Below, one piece after another: positions 1 through 8,892 of a stretch of DNA of 46,820 bases. The position numbers and the translations under genes were made by a program. How positions within the stretch are numbered: the first letter of the stretch is position 1; each line of letters opens with the position of its first letter. The notes below the pieces were generated by a model. The model had not been told where the DNA came from, ran no database searches, and saw only the letters and a list, made by a program, of their open reading frames with translations. The stretch is from Alphaproteobacteria bacterium 32-64-14 (lineage in GTDB: Bacteria > Pseudomonadota > Alphaproteobacteria > Caulobacterales > Hyphomonadaceae), in NCBI GenBank assembly GCA_002280725.1, contig NCEM01000046.1:1-46820 (forward strand), written 5' to 3'.

Positions 1-1007
1 TCGATGTCGAGCACGCCCGCAAGGCTCATCGGCTGGTTGGCGACAAAGCCCACCGTCGTGCCTTCCATGCGGCCAAAGCCGGTCAGGATGTTCTTCCCGA
101 AATCCTTGCCGATCTCGAAGAAGTCGCCCTCGTCGGCAACCTTCTGGATCAACTCCTTCATGTCGTACGGCGTGTTCGGGTTCGCCGGCACCAGCGTGTC
201 CAGCGAAGGCTCCGCGCGCTCCGGATCATCGAACGTCGGAATCGTCGGCGGCTTCTCGCGATTGCTGAGCGGCAGGAACGACACCAGCCGTCGCATCTGC
301 GTCAGCGTCTCGATATCATTGTCGTAAGCCCCGTCCACCACGCCGGACTTCTGCGCATGCACCCGCGCGCCGCCCAGCTCCTCGTGCGTGACGATCTCGT
401 TGGTGACCGTTTTCACCACCTCGGGGCCCGTCACATACATGTACGACGTATCCTTCACCATGAAGATGAAGTCCGTCATCGCGGGCGAATACACATCCCC
501 CCCCGCGCACGGCCCCATGATCACGCTAATCTGCGGGATCACGCCCGACGCCATCACGTTCTCGAGGAAGATGTCGGCATAGCCGCCCAGCGCCTCGACG
601 CCCTCCTGGATGCGCGCGCCGCCGGCATCGAACAACCCGATCACAGGCGCGCCGTTCTTCATCGCCGCCTGCTGCACCTTCACGATCTTCTCGGCATGCG
701 CGCGGCTCAGCGAGCCGCCGAACACCGTGAAGTCCTTCGAGAACACATAGACCACCCGGCCATTGATCGTACCCCAGCCGGTCACGACGCCGTCGCCGGG
801 GATGCGCTGCTTCTCCATGCCGAAATCGTGCGAGCGATGCTCGACGAACATGTCCCACTCTTCGAACGAACCTTCGTCGAGCAGCAGGGCGATCCGCTCG
901 CGCGCCGTCAGCTTGCCCTTGGCGTGCTGGCTGTCGATACGCTTCTGTCCGCCGCCGAGACGGGCTTCCGCCCGTTTTTTCTCCAGCGCCTCGACGATAT
1001 CTTTCAT
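1..1007 (-). CDS. pccB: Acyl-CoA (propionyl-CoA-type) carboxylase, carboxyltransferase beta subunit, partial
   Basis: The reading frame begins at an ATG at 1007 on the minus strand and runs off the left edge of the window, so about 335 N-terminal residues are visible of a protein that is normally about 510 residues. The product starts [20 protein letters not shown] and carries the crotonase-like carboxyltransferase fold typical of PccB/AccD5 proteins, including [19 protein letters not shown], a [15 protein letters not shown] segment and the [17 protein letters not shown] segment that forms an acyl-CoA/biotin site. The enzyme transfers CO2 from carboxybiotin to propionyl-CoA (or a related acyl-CoA), making methylmalonyl-CoA. 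The biotin-carrying alpha subunit would lie outside the window. Substrate choice (propionyl- versus acetyl- or methylcrotonyl-CoA) cannot be fixed from this fragment; propionyl-CoA is the best guess. Confidence 0.93.
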   Translation of the reverse strand, partial: MKDIVEALEKKRAEARLGGGQKRIDSQHAKGKLTARERIALLLDEGSFEEWDMFVEHRSHDFGMEKQRIPGDGVVTGWGTINGRVVYVFSKDFTVFGGSLSRAHAEKIVKVQQAAMKNGAPVIGLFDAGGARIQEGVEALGGYADIFLENVMASGVIPQISVIMGPCAGGDVYSPAMTDFIFMVKDTSYMYVTGPEVVKTVTNEIVTHEELGGARVHAQKSGVVDGAYDNDIETLTQMRRLVSFLPLSNREKPPTIPTFDDPERAEPSLDTLVPANPNTPYDMKELIQKVADEGDFFEIGKDFGKNILTGFGRMEGTTVGFVANQPMSLAGVLDI

Positions 1008-1230
1008 GGTCAGCCCCACTCGTGTGCGGATGCGAGATAAACGGCGCCCGGCCCCGGACGCAAGGCGGAACAGGGCCGTTTACCAAGCCGCAGCGCCACA
1101 TCCGCCGTGCAATACCATGCATTCGAAAACCCACTACCGCCCGGCGCGGGAGTCTGGTTCATTATGCACCTAGACGCCGTCAGGGCCGATCTTGCGAGTC
1201 CCGCCCCCGCCACAGCAGGAATGCCCCCGA
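1008..1230. other. Divergent intergenic region between pccB and a monooxygenase gene
   Basis: This 223-bp gap separates the divergent starts of the carboxylase subunit (minus) and the flavin monooxygenase (plus), so it should hold promoters for both. I could not assign -35/-10 boxes or an operator with confidence. An AGGA about 11 nt before 1231 is the probable ribosome binding site for the plus-strand gene. Confidence 0.4.
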
Positions 1231-2736
1231 ATGCCCGACACGCTGACACACCCGTCCCCTGCCGCCCCGCAACACGTCGACGTCCTCATCGTCGGCGCAG
1301 GCCTCTCCGGCGTCGGCGCCGCCTGGTGGCTGAAGGAGAAATGCCCGGCCAAGACCTTCGCCCTAGTCGAACAGCGCGAGACCATCGGCGGCACGTGGGA
1401 CCTGTTCCGCTATCCCGGCATCCGCTCCGATTCGGACATGTACACGCTGGGCTACGCCTTCCGCCCGTGGACAGAAGCCAAGGCCATCGCCGATGGCCCA
1501 TCCATCCTCAAATACGTCCGCGACACCGCCCGTGAGGCCGGCATCGAGAAACACACCCGCTTCAAGCACAAAGTCATCTCCGCCAACTGGGACAGCCCGA
1601 CTGCTCGCTGGACCGTCACCGCCGAGACCGAAGGCCGCCGCGTGACCATGACAGCCGGCTTCCTCATGATGTGCTCGGGCTACTATCGCTACGAAGCCGG
1701 CTACGCCCCCACCTTCCCCGGTCAGGAAGCTTTCCAGGGCCGCATCGTCCACCCGCAGAAATGGACCGCCGATATCGACCACAGCGGCAAGAATGTCGTC
1801 GTCATCGGCTCCGGCGCCACCGCCGTCACACTCGTCCCCGAAATGGCGAAGACGGCAAAGCACGTCAACATGCTGCAGCGCTCGCCCACCTACATCGTCA
1901 GCCGCCCCGCCGAAGACAAGTTCGCCAACTGGCTGCGCAAGTGGATGCCGTCAAAGATGGCCTACGGCCTCATCCGCTGGCGCAACGTGCTGATGACGAT
2001 GTACATCTACAAACAGTCGCGGAAGAGCCCGCAGAAGGTCGCCGATTTCATCACCGCGCAGGCGCAAAAGGCCCTCGGCCCCGACTACGACGTGAAGACC
2101 CACCTCACGCCCCGCTACAATCCGTGGGACCAGCGCATGTGCCTCATACCCGATGGCGATATGTTCGCCTCGCTGAAAGCAGGCACATCCAGCATCGCCA
2201 CCGACGAGATCGACCACTTCACCGCAACCGGCCTCAAACTGAAAAGCGGCGCGGAGCTTCCCGCCGATCTCGTCGTCACCGCGACAGGCCTGGACCTGCT
2301 CTTCCTCGGCGGCATGAAGGTCAACGTCGACGGCCGCGAAGTCGATATGCCCAAACAGCTCACTTACAAGGGCATGATGTATTCCGGCGTGCCGAACCTC
2401 ATCTCGGTGTTCGGCTACACCAACGCCTCGTGGACGCTGAAGTGCGACCTCACCTGCGAATACACCTGCAACCTGCTCAACTGGATGGGCGACAACGGCT
2501 ACGACGCGGTCACGCCAACCAACACCGACCCCACCATCACCGAAACCCCCTGGCTGGATTTCTCCTCAGGCTACGTCCAGCGCACCATCGACCGCTTCCC
2601 CAAGCAAGGCTCCAAAGCCCCGTGGAAGCTCCACCAGAACTACGCAAAGGACATGCTCTCCATGCGCTTCGCCAAACTCGACGACGACGCGCTGAAGTTT
2701 ACGCGGGCAACGGTCGCCGTGAAGGAACACGCCTGA
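1231..2736 (+). CDS. Flavin-containing monooxygenase, Baeyer-Villiger type
   Basis: A 501-residue FAD- and NADPH-dependent monooxygenase. A Rossmann motif GAGLSG at residues 22-27 should bind FAD. The fingerprint FQGRIVHPQKW at about 168-178 fits the type I Baeyer-Villiger consensus FxGxxxHxxxW, and a second dinucleotide motif GSGATA at about 193-198 should bind NADPH. Such enzymes insert oxygen next to a ketone to give an ester or lactone, or oxidise heteroatoms; the substrate cannot be read from sequence. I chose the ATG at 1231 because the frame can be extended upstream only to a TTG and the N-terminus there has no family resemblance. It stands alone on the plus strand, facing a TonB receptor gene across a repeat-bearing gap. 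The nearby acyl-CoA enzymes suggest a role in ketone, terpenoid or steroid breakdown, but that is inference. Confidence 0.9.
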   Translation: MPDTLTHPSPAAPQHVDVLIVGAGLSGVGAAWWLKEKCPAKTFALVEQRETIGGTWDLFRYPGIRSDSDMYTLGYAFRPWTEAKAIADGPSILKYVRDTAREAGIEKHTRFKHKVISANWDSPTARWTVTAETEGRRVTMTAGFLMMCSGYYRYEAGYAPTFPGQEAFQGRIVHPQKWTADIDHSGKNVVVIGSGATAVTLVPEMAKTAKHVNMLQRSPTYIVSRPAEDKFANWLRKWMPSKMAYGLIRWRNVLMTMYIYKQSRKSPQKVADFITAQAQKALGPDYDVKTHLTPRYNPWDQRMCLIPDGDMFASLKAGTSSIATDEIDHFTATGLKLKSGAELPADLVVTATGLDLLFLGGMKVNVDGREVDMPKQLTYKGMMYSGVPNLISVFGYTNASWTLKCDLTCEYTCNLLNWMGDNGYDAVTPTNTDPTITETPWLDFSSGYVQRTIDRFPKQGSKAPWKLHQNYAKDMLSMRFAKLDDDALKFTRATVAVKEHA

Positions 2737-2780
2737 CGCCTCTTTCCTCCCTCACTTGCCACGCAACCGGGCGAGGTGGA

Positions 2781-2800
2781 TCGCGACGACTGCGTCGCGA
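2781..2800. repeat. Perfect 8-bp stem hairpin in convergent gap
   Basis: TCGCGACG and CGTCGCGA form a perfect 8-bp stem around the 4-nt loop ACTG, 44 bp after the monooxygenase stop codon. It sits between two convergent genes and could help end transcription from either side. There is no T-run after it, so I do not call it an intrinsic terminator. Confidence 0.6.
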
Positions 2801-2842
2801 GACGGGGGATCTCACGGTCGACACCCCAACGCCCCACCGCTT

Positions 2843-2942
2843 GTCATCCCGGAAGCGCGCAGCGCTGTCCGGGAACCATCGCGCCAATACGACACCCTCC
2901 GCGTTGGATCCCGGCTATCCGCTCCGCTTCGGCCGGGATGAC
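2843..2942. repeat. Intergenic palindromic repeat element (REP/BIME-like)
   Basis: This 100-bp element is bounded by GTCATCCCGG at 2843-2852 and its exact inverse CCGGGATGAC at 2933-2942. Within it are two sub-hairpins: one in the left third (CCCGGAAGCGC against GCGCTGTCCGGG) and one in the right third (ATCCCGGC against GCCGGGAT). It carries no gene and lies between convergent genes. Short elements with GTCATCCCGG ends are familiar as dispersed intergenic repeats in alphaproteobacteria, but I see only this one full copy in the window. Confidence 0.7.
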
Positions 2943-3006
2943 ATCCGTTGGAAGGGCTTCATGATGAGCCTGTCGAACCACGAGGCCATGCTCACCACCT
3001 TAAGAC

Positions 3007-5106
3007 CTAGTTCCGGATCCGAACCCCAAACGTCGCATTCAGCGGCTCACCCGGGAAATACCTGGCGGCCCCCGTCGCGAAGTCCGCACGGTCGGCATAA
3101 CGCTCATCCGTCAGGTTCCGCACGATCACGAACGCTTCCATCTTGTCCGAGAACCGCCACACCCCGCGCAGATGGCTGATCAGGTGCCCGTCATATCGCG
3201 CCGTGTTGGCCGCGTTCGTGAAGTACTCGCCAACATACTCCGCCGACAGCCCCAGCGAGAACACAGGCGTTTCCCAGCTCAGCCCCGCATCCGCGAGCCA
3301 GTCCGGCGCCGTATCGATCTTGTTGTCGCGGAAAATGTCTTCCGCCGCCGCCGCAACGTTGCGATCGAAATCATAACGCTGATCCGACCACGAGGCATTC
3401 GCATTCCAGCCAAGCGCGCCGCCGGCGATTTCACCCAACCCGCCACGCAGCGCAGCCTCGATGCCGAAATGCCGCGTCTTGCCGTTCGGCACGTTCAGTC
3501 CATCAGAGTCACGGAAGAAGAAGTTGTCCTTGTACATGCGGTACATGGCGACGTCGTATTCAACGCCATACGCCTCGCCCCGGGCGCCGACTTCATAGCT
3601 GTCCAGCGTCTCGACTTCGAGCCGCTGGATCGCCTGCAGATTCTGCAACCGGTATTGGTCGGATGTCTGCGGTGCACGTTCGCCACGGGCATAGTTGGCG
3701 TACACCACCAGACCCTCCATGCCCGAATACACAACGCCAAGCTTCGGCGTCAGCAGATTGAACTCGTCCGTCCGATTGGGCGCAACGCGGAAACGGCCGC
3801 GCGTGCCCGGCGCAACGTTCGTCGAATAATCCCACTGGTGCGCCTCGCCGCGCAAGCCCGCGAGCAGGCTCCAGCCCGGCGCGAAATCCCAGTCCAGTTC
3901 GGCATAAAGGCCCGTCGTCCACGTGCCGACATCGTAATCGTAGTGCGTCCCCTGCGGGAAAGTCGGATTCAGAACCGTGCCGCCAAAGCTCGGCCGGCTC
4001 TGCACTTCCTTCAGGAAACCATCGGCAATCTGGATGTCGCCGCCAATCGCCCAGCGGAAATTCTCCGGACCAAACTCGTAGCGCGTCAGAACGCCCAGCG
4101 AGTCATTCCCGTTATCCTCGTTCGACTGGTCCGGCAGGAAGTGCTGGATGAAGTTCATGCGCTGCATGATGCCGAACGGCGTGATGATCAACTTGTCCGC
4201 GCCGAAATTCGTCTCGAAGCGCAGGTTCGCGCGCGCCGCCCACGCATCGCGGTAGGCTTCCGGGTTCGGGTTGGTCGTCGCGATGTCTTCATCCTTGTAG
4301 ACCTCCGGGCCCTGGATGAAGCCGGCGGTTTCCTGGTTGAGGTTGATCACCGCAACTGTCGCCACTGCATTCCACGTCTCGCCGCCGAACTTGGACCGCA
4401 GCGTAAGCTTCTGCTGCTCGACGCCCGACGCATCGCGCCAGCCGCCATCTTCCATCACAGAAAGGCCAACCCAATTCTGCACGCCATTGGTCGTGAAGTT
4501 CGCCGTCGCATCCGCGCGATAGCGCTGCAGCGAACTCGCGCTCAGCGTCAGCGTTTGGCCCTGCTGCGCGCCGGGCTCGGGATCGATAAAGTTGATCAGG
4601 CCGTGTACGGCGTTAGAGCCGTAGCGCACGGAGCCGGGCCCGCGCACAACCTCGATCGCCTCGGACGTTTCGTGATGAAGCTCGAACAGCGCGTTCACGT
4701 TGCCAAAGCCCGGCGCGCGGGTCGGCACGCCGTTCTCGAGCAGCAGGAACGATCCCTGCCCCGCGCCAGCCGGCAGCACCGGCGAGCGGATCGCGATCAG
4801 CAATTCCTGACCGGAGTTCATCTGGACGTTGACGCCCGGAACCGTGTTCAGGATCTCTGCAGGATGGTTCGCGGCGATGTCGACGATGGTCTGCCCATCG
4901 ATCACCGAATACGCGCCCGGATCGTTCGACAGGCGGTCGCCGTAAACCACGACAACATCGCCATCCGCCGGCGCGGGGGCCGCCTTGGGCGCCTGCGCGG
5001 CCGCGGGGGTCTGGGCCCAGACCGGGGCACAGAACCCGCCGGCCGCAATCGCCAGAACGGCCCAACTGGCCGCCGAATACCTTGCCCGCACGCTTCTCTC
5101 CCGCAC
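3007..5106 (-). CDS. TonB-dependent outer-membrane receptor
   Basis: A 699-residue outer-membrane receptor. The N-terminal 31 residues form a signal peptide ending at PVWAQ, followed by an Ala/Pro-rich linker. The plug domain includes DVVVVYGDRLS (a TonB-box-like region), ILNTVPGVNV, FLLLENGVPTRAP and the strongly conserved EVVRGPGSVRYGSNAVHGLINFI segment. The remainder is a 22-strand-type beta barrel with many aromatic-alternating strands, such as VRNLTDERYADRADFATGAARYFPGEP near the end. Transport is driven by the TonB-ExbB-ExbD complex. The ligand (siderophore, cobalamin, carbohydrate or other) is not evident. The start is a GTG at 5106 with only a weak purine stretch before it; a second in-frame GTG lies 15 nt downstream. 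The next gene downstream in the genome orientation is convergent. Confidence 0.93.
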   Translation of the reverse strand: MRERSVRARYSAASWAVLAIAAGGFCAPVWAQTPAAAQAPKAAPAPADGDVVVVYGDRLSNDPGAYSVIDGQTIVDIAANHPAEILNTVPGVNVQMNSGQELLIAIRSPVLPAGAGQGSFLLLENGVPTRAPGFGNVNALFELHHETSEAIEVVRGPGSVRYGSNAVHGLINFIDPEPGAQQGQTLTLSASSLQRYRADATANFTTNGVQNWVGLSVMEDGGWRDASGVEQQKLTLRSKFGGETWNAVATVAVINLNQETAGFIQGPEVYKDEDIATTNPNPEAYRDAWAARANLRFETNFGADKLIITPFGIMQRMNFIQHFLPDQSNEDNGNDSLGVLTRYEFGPENFRWAIGGDIQIADGFLKEVQSRPSFGGTVLNPTFPQGTHYDYDVGTWTTGLYAELDWDFAPGWSLLAGLRGEAHQWDYSTNVAPGTRGRFRVAPNRTDEFNLLTPKLGVVYSGMEGLVVYANYARGERAPQTSDQYRLQNLQAIQRLEVETLDSYEVGARGEAYGVEYDVAMYRMYKDNFFFRDSDGLNVPNGKTRHFGIEAALRGGLGEIAGGALGWNANASWSDQRYDFDRNVAAAAEDIFRDNKIDTAPDWLADAGLSWETPVFSLGLSAEYVGEYFTNAANTARYDGHLISHLRGVWRFSDKMEAFVIVRNLTDERYADRADFATGAARYFPGEPLNATFGVRIRN

Positions 5107-5222
5107 TCTTGTGGCGCTCGTAAAGCGCTTTCCGCGACTAAGCCCACTGGCTCTTCAACGGGTGAAGCGCATTCTCCCGGCGCTGTTTACGCCTATTCGG
5201 GTCACTCGCTAGTGCAGGGAAA

Positions 5223-6701
5223 CTACGGAGTTTGCCCAGTTGGCGTCGCAGGAGCCGATTCCGGGCCCGGCGCCGGAGTTGTGATCGGGCTGGAGGGCGC
5301 GACCGGCGGGGGGACTGCGTCCGTTGCGGCTGGCGGCGGGGCCACAGGAGCCGGAATGACTTCCGCCGGGTTCTCGACCACGGGGGGCGCCACCACAGGC
5401 TCGTCCGCCGTCGTGAACAGGCCATACGGGAGCGACGCCACCACGGCCGCCGCCATTATGGTGGCCAGCGTCCCCGCATACAGCGTCTTCCAGGCGAGCG
5501 AGAGAAAGTCGGGGCGCCGTTCCGGGCACATGATCGACAGCCCGCCGATCAGAATGCCCATCGAGCCGAAGTTGGCGAAGCCGCAGATCGCGTACGTGAC
5601 GATCGTGCGCGTGCGCTCCGTCATCTCGTCCGCAGGCATGTTGCCGAGATTGATGAAGGCCACGAACTCGGTGAACACGGTCTTCTGCCCGATGAACGAA
5701 CCTGCCTTCACGGCCTCGTTCCACGGCACACCCGCCATGTACATCAGCGGCGCAAACAGCCAGCCGAGCAGGATGTCGAGGCTGATCGGCTTCTGCACGC
5801 CATCGACCGGTACCGTGGTCGGGATCGCGCCCAGCAGTGCGTTGGCGATGTACACCAGCGCGAGGGCCGCGATCAGCATGGTCGCAATGTTCCAGATGAT
5901 CGCGATGCCGTCCGTCGCGCCGGACGAGAAAGCATCCATCGTCGAATGGTATTTGAAATCCGTCTCGCCGGATGACTTCGACGTCTCCTGCGTTTCAGGG
6001 ATCATGATCATCGCCAGCGCCACGGCGGCGGGCGAGGCAATGAACGACACGGTGATCAGGTGAGCAGCAACCGACGGCAGCACGTCCCGCATCAGCGTGA
6101 CATAGACCACGAGCACAGAGCCCGCGATGGTCGCAAAGCCCGTGGTCATCACGATCAGCAATTCAGATCGCGTCATGACCTTGAGATACGGCTTGATCAG
6201 CAGCGGCGCTTCCGTCTGCCCCATGAAGATGTTGGCCGCGACGGAAAGACTGGTTGGCCCGCCCATGCCCATCGTGCGCTGGAATACGAACGCGAACCCG
6301 TTGGTGATGACCTTCAGCACGCCCCAATGCCACAGGATCGCCGACAGCGAACCGATCACGATGATCAGCGGCAGAAGCTGGAAGATGAAGATCGGGCCGG
6401 GCGAACCGACAAGCTGTTCCCACTTCGCCTGGTCGCCGATCACCGGACCGAACACGAAGGCCGTGCCCTCGCGTGTCGCCGCGATGAGCACGTTGATCCC
6501 GCTGTTGATGGAGTCGAGACCCGAGCGGATAAGCGGAATACCGAACAGCAGCAGCGTGACGATGTACATCATCACCACGGCGCCCAGCGTGATCTTCCAC
6601 GGAAACTTGCGCTTGTTCTCCGACAGGAGCCAGGCAATCCCGGTGATGACGAACAGGCCAAGTATGGCCCGGCCGTTGTCCCAGCCCCATTCCATGTTCA
6701 T
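5223..6701 (-). CDS. Concentrative nucleoside transporter (CNT/NupC family) with Pro/Ala-rich C-tail
   Basis: A 492-residue inner-membrane protein. Multiple hydrophobic helices carry CNT hallmarks: the segment MGQTEAPLLIKPYLKVMTRSE in the middle, and ICGFANFGSMGILIGGLSIMCPERR near the end, which contains conserved substrate- and ion-site residues. CNT proteins import nucleosides by proton or sodium symport. After the last helix (SLPYGLF) comes a tail of about 60 residues made almost only of Pro, Ala, Val and Thr, which ordinary NupC proteins lack. Two ATGs (6701 and 6695) are possible starts; the upstream GGACGGGG serves either. It lies 22 bp after the S46 peptidase start-side neighbour's stop codon region and is transcribed the same way as that gene, upstream of it relative to the chromosome but not obviously co-transcribed. 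Confidence 0.92.
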   Translation of the reverse strand: MNMEWGWDNGRAILGLFVITGIAWLLSENKRKFPWKITLGAVVMMYIVTLLLFGIPLIRSGLDSINSGINVLIAATREGTAFVFGPVIGDQAKWEQLVGSPGPIFIFQLLPLIIVIGSLSAILWHWGVLKVITNGFAFVFQRTMGMGGPTSLSVAANIFMGQTEAPLLIKPYLKVMTRSELLIVMTTGFATIAGSVLVVYVTLMRDVLPSVAAHLITVSFIASPAAVALAMIMIPETQETSKSSGETDFKYHSTMDAFSSGATDGIAIIWNIATMLIAALALVYIANALLGAIPTTVPVDGVQKPISLDILLGWLFAPLMYMAGVPWNEAVKAGSFIGQKTVFTEFVAFINLGNMPADEMTERTRTIVTYAICGFANFGSMGILIGGLSIMCPERRPDFLSLAWKTLYAGTLATIMAAAVVASLPYGLFTTADEPVVAPPVVENPAEVIPAPVAPPPAATDAVPPPVAPSSPITTPAPGPESAPATPTGQTP

Positions 6702-6723
6702 GCCCCGTCCGCCCTCGTTAGAC

Positions 6724-8796
6724 CTACTTCAGCAACTCATCCGCCAGCGCATTCGCGCCGTAGATATTCCGCAACGCCACAACGATCATCTGGCTCGACA
6801 GCGATACAGTGCGGTTCAGCTCCGGGTCAAAACCATATGACCCGCCGGTGGAATGAATGTTCCCGTCGAACGCGAGGCCGATCACCCGGCCTTCCTTGTT
6901 CAGCACCGGCGAGCCCGAATTGCCGCCAATGATGTCGTTCGTCGAGGTAAAGTTGAACTGCGTGGCGGCCGGGATGGCGCTGGCCTTGCCCACCCAGTTG
7001 CGCGCCAGATTGAAAGGATACGCCCCGGTCGCGCGGCTCCAGAGGCCCGAAGCCTGCGTGAACGGGGTGATTTCGCTATGAGCGGGGTCAGTCCAGCCCT
7101 GAACCACGCCATAGGACAGGCGCAGCGTAAAAGTCGCATCGGGATAGATACTGTCACCCAGAACGGCAAAGCGCAGGCTCGCGACCTTCTCGGCGGCGAT
7201 CGACACCGGACCGGAGATACTGACTTCGTAGCTCTCCCGCGCTGCGCGGGCCGCTTCGTCTACAATGCGCACCAGCGCGATAGCCGGATCGTTGGAGCCG
7301 GTCGCCAGCGCGGGCGTGTCCCACAGGCGCTTCCGGAAAGCCGCATCCGGCATTTGGGAGGACGCGACAATTTCCGCTGCGATCTGACCGGACGTGCGCG
7401 ATCCGAACATCGCCTTCACCGCCGGATGATCGGGGCCCAGATACTCGCGCGTCTTCTCCAGCCAGAATGCGATCTCCACCTTCTCCAGCACCGGGTTCAC
7501 CGACGCCTCGGCCAGCAGCCGGCGCTCCACGCCGGGAAGCCGCGCATCCGAAAATTCCGGCAGGCGCGCATCATCTGTCTTGGCGCGTTCGACCGCGCCA
7601 CGCAGCAGCTGGCGCGCATCGCCCAGCAACACGGAGCCAGCGCCGAAGCTGACCTCGAGCATCTGATACGGCAGAAACGACCGCTTCTGCGCTTCCGTCA
7701 CCACCGCAATATCCGCAAACGGATCGCCATAGCTGGCGCGCAGCGAAGCGTCCGCCGCCAGCGCATCCTTTAGGCGCTTCTCCTGCCCAACCTTGACGGA
7801 AAAGAACGATGGCTCAACCAGCGCGCCGCGCTGGCCCTTGAACACCTTCAGCGAGTTCTCGATCCCGCCCAGCGTGTCGGCCACTTGCCGGGCCTCTTCC
7901 TCGCCGCGCGTTGCTTCGTTGAGCAGCGTGCCGCGCAGCTGCGAGAGATATTCGATGCGCCATGGCAGGAAATGATCGCGCTGGAATTCAAGCTGCGAAA
8001 TCGTGAGCTGCCGCTCCGTCGAGCCCGGATACCCGGAGACGAAAACAAGATCACCCACCTTGGCGCCCGCCGGATCGAGCTTCAGCGGATCGCTGAACGT
8101 CACGGGCTTCCCGTCGCGATGGAGACGCAGCAACGCCATATCGAGCGCATAGCGGGGGAAACTGAAATTGTCGGGATCGCCGCCGAACGATCCGGCCTGC
8201 TCTTCCGGCACAAACGCCGCGCGCAGATCGTCGTACCGGTCATAGACGAACAACTTGTATTGTCCGCCGCGATACAGGCTCGTCACCTGACAGCGCTTGC
8301 GCCGATCCTCGCCACACGTCTCGCGCACGATGGCGGCGATCTCGGCGGCGCGCGCCGCACTCACCGCATCGGGCGTAACCTTTGCAGTCGCCGCCTTCAC
8401 GCGCGTTGTAACGTCCGTCGTCGATCTGAGGATGGAGGCTTCGGCCCCCGGGCAGATCCGCTCTTCGCTGCGGCTACGGGTGTAGAAGCCATCCTGCACA
8501 TAGTCGTTCCCTGCGCTCGACAGCGCGGCCATGCAGCTCGACACGCAATGGTGATTGGTGAGAACCAGCCCGTCCTTCGAGACGACAGAGCCCGAGCAAC
8601 CGCTCTCCAGCCTGACCGTGCCCAGCTGCACGCGGTCGAGCCATTTCTGATCGGGCGCAAAGCCGTACAGCTTCTTCACGGTGGCCGAGGGGAAGTTGTC
8701 GAAGGTCCACATGCCTTCGTCCGCCATCGCGGAAAGCGCCGTGACGGCGCCGGCGCACGCAAGCGCGATTGCGCCCAGGGCGAACTTCATTCGCAT
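6724..8796 (-). CDS. S46-family dipeptidyl-peptidase, DPP7-like
   Basis: A 690-residue exported serine peptidase. The first 25 residues are a Sec signal peptide (cleavage near SAMA-DEG). The S46 double-barrel chymotrypsin fold is shown by TNHHC (catalytic His, about residue 83), FSFPRYALDMALLR (catalytic Asp) and GGNSGSPVLN (catalytic Ser). S46 enzymes release dipeptides from the N-terminus of oligopeptides in the periplasm. Eighteen residues after the catalytic Ser stands Gly in FDGN. This position corresponds to residue 673 of Porphyromonas DPP7/DPP11, where Gly marks the DPP7 type (hydrophobic P1) and Arg the DPP11 type (acidic P1). An AAGGA 8 nt before 8796 supports this start over the ATG two codons later. 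The nucleoside transporter gene follows 22 bp downstream on the same strand, so the two may form a nutrient-scavenging operon. Confidence 0.93.
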   Translation of the reverse strand: MRMKFALGAIALACAGAVTALSAMADEGMWTFDNFPSATVKKLYGFAPDQKWLDRVQLGTVRLESGCSGSVVSKDGLVLTNHHCVSSCMAALSSAGNDYVQDGFYTRSRSEERICPGAEASILRSTTDVTTRVKAATAKVTPDAVSAARAAEIAAIVRETCGEDRRKRCQVTSLYRGGQYKLFVYDRYDDLRAAFVPEEQAGSFGGDPDNFSFPRYALDMALLRLHRDGKPVTFSDPLKLDPAGAKVGDLVFVSGYPGSTERQLTISQLEFQRDHFLPWRIEYLSQLRGTLLNEATRGEEEARQVADTLGGIENSLKVFKGQRGALVEPSFFSVKVGQEKRLKDALAADASLRASYGDPFADIAVVTEAQKRSFLPYQMLEVSFGAGSVLLGDARQLLRGAVERAKTDDARLPEFSDARLPGVERRLLAEASVNPVLEKVEIAFWLEKTREYLGPDHPAVKAMFGSRTSGQIAAEIVASSQMPDAAFRKRLWDTPALATGSNDPAIALVRIVDEAARAARESYEVSISGPVSIAAEKVASLRFAVLGDSIYPDATFTLRLSYGVVQGWTDPAHSEITPFTQASGLWSRATGAYPFNLARNWVGKASAIPAATQFNFTSTNDIIGGNSGSPVLNKEGRVIGLAFDGNIHSTGGSYGFDPELNRTVSLSSQMIVVALRNIYGANALADELLK

Positions 8797-8892
8797 GGAT
8801 CAATCCTTGTCCGCTTCCGCGATCCCGTAAGGCTGACCGTATCAGCGTGAGAGGCAGGCTCAAGCGTTCCCGCTGCGGCGCTCGGCCGCCAG

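Noticed and set aside
3172..6063. A very long open frame on the plus strand across the TonB receptor and transporter genes
   Set aside because: It is antisense to two genes with clear family motifs; its Arg/Ala/Val-rich content is a shadow of high-GC codon bias.
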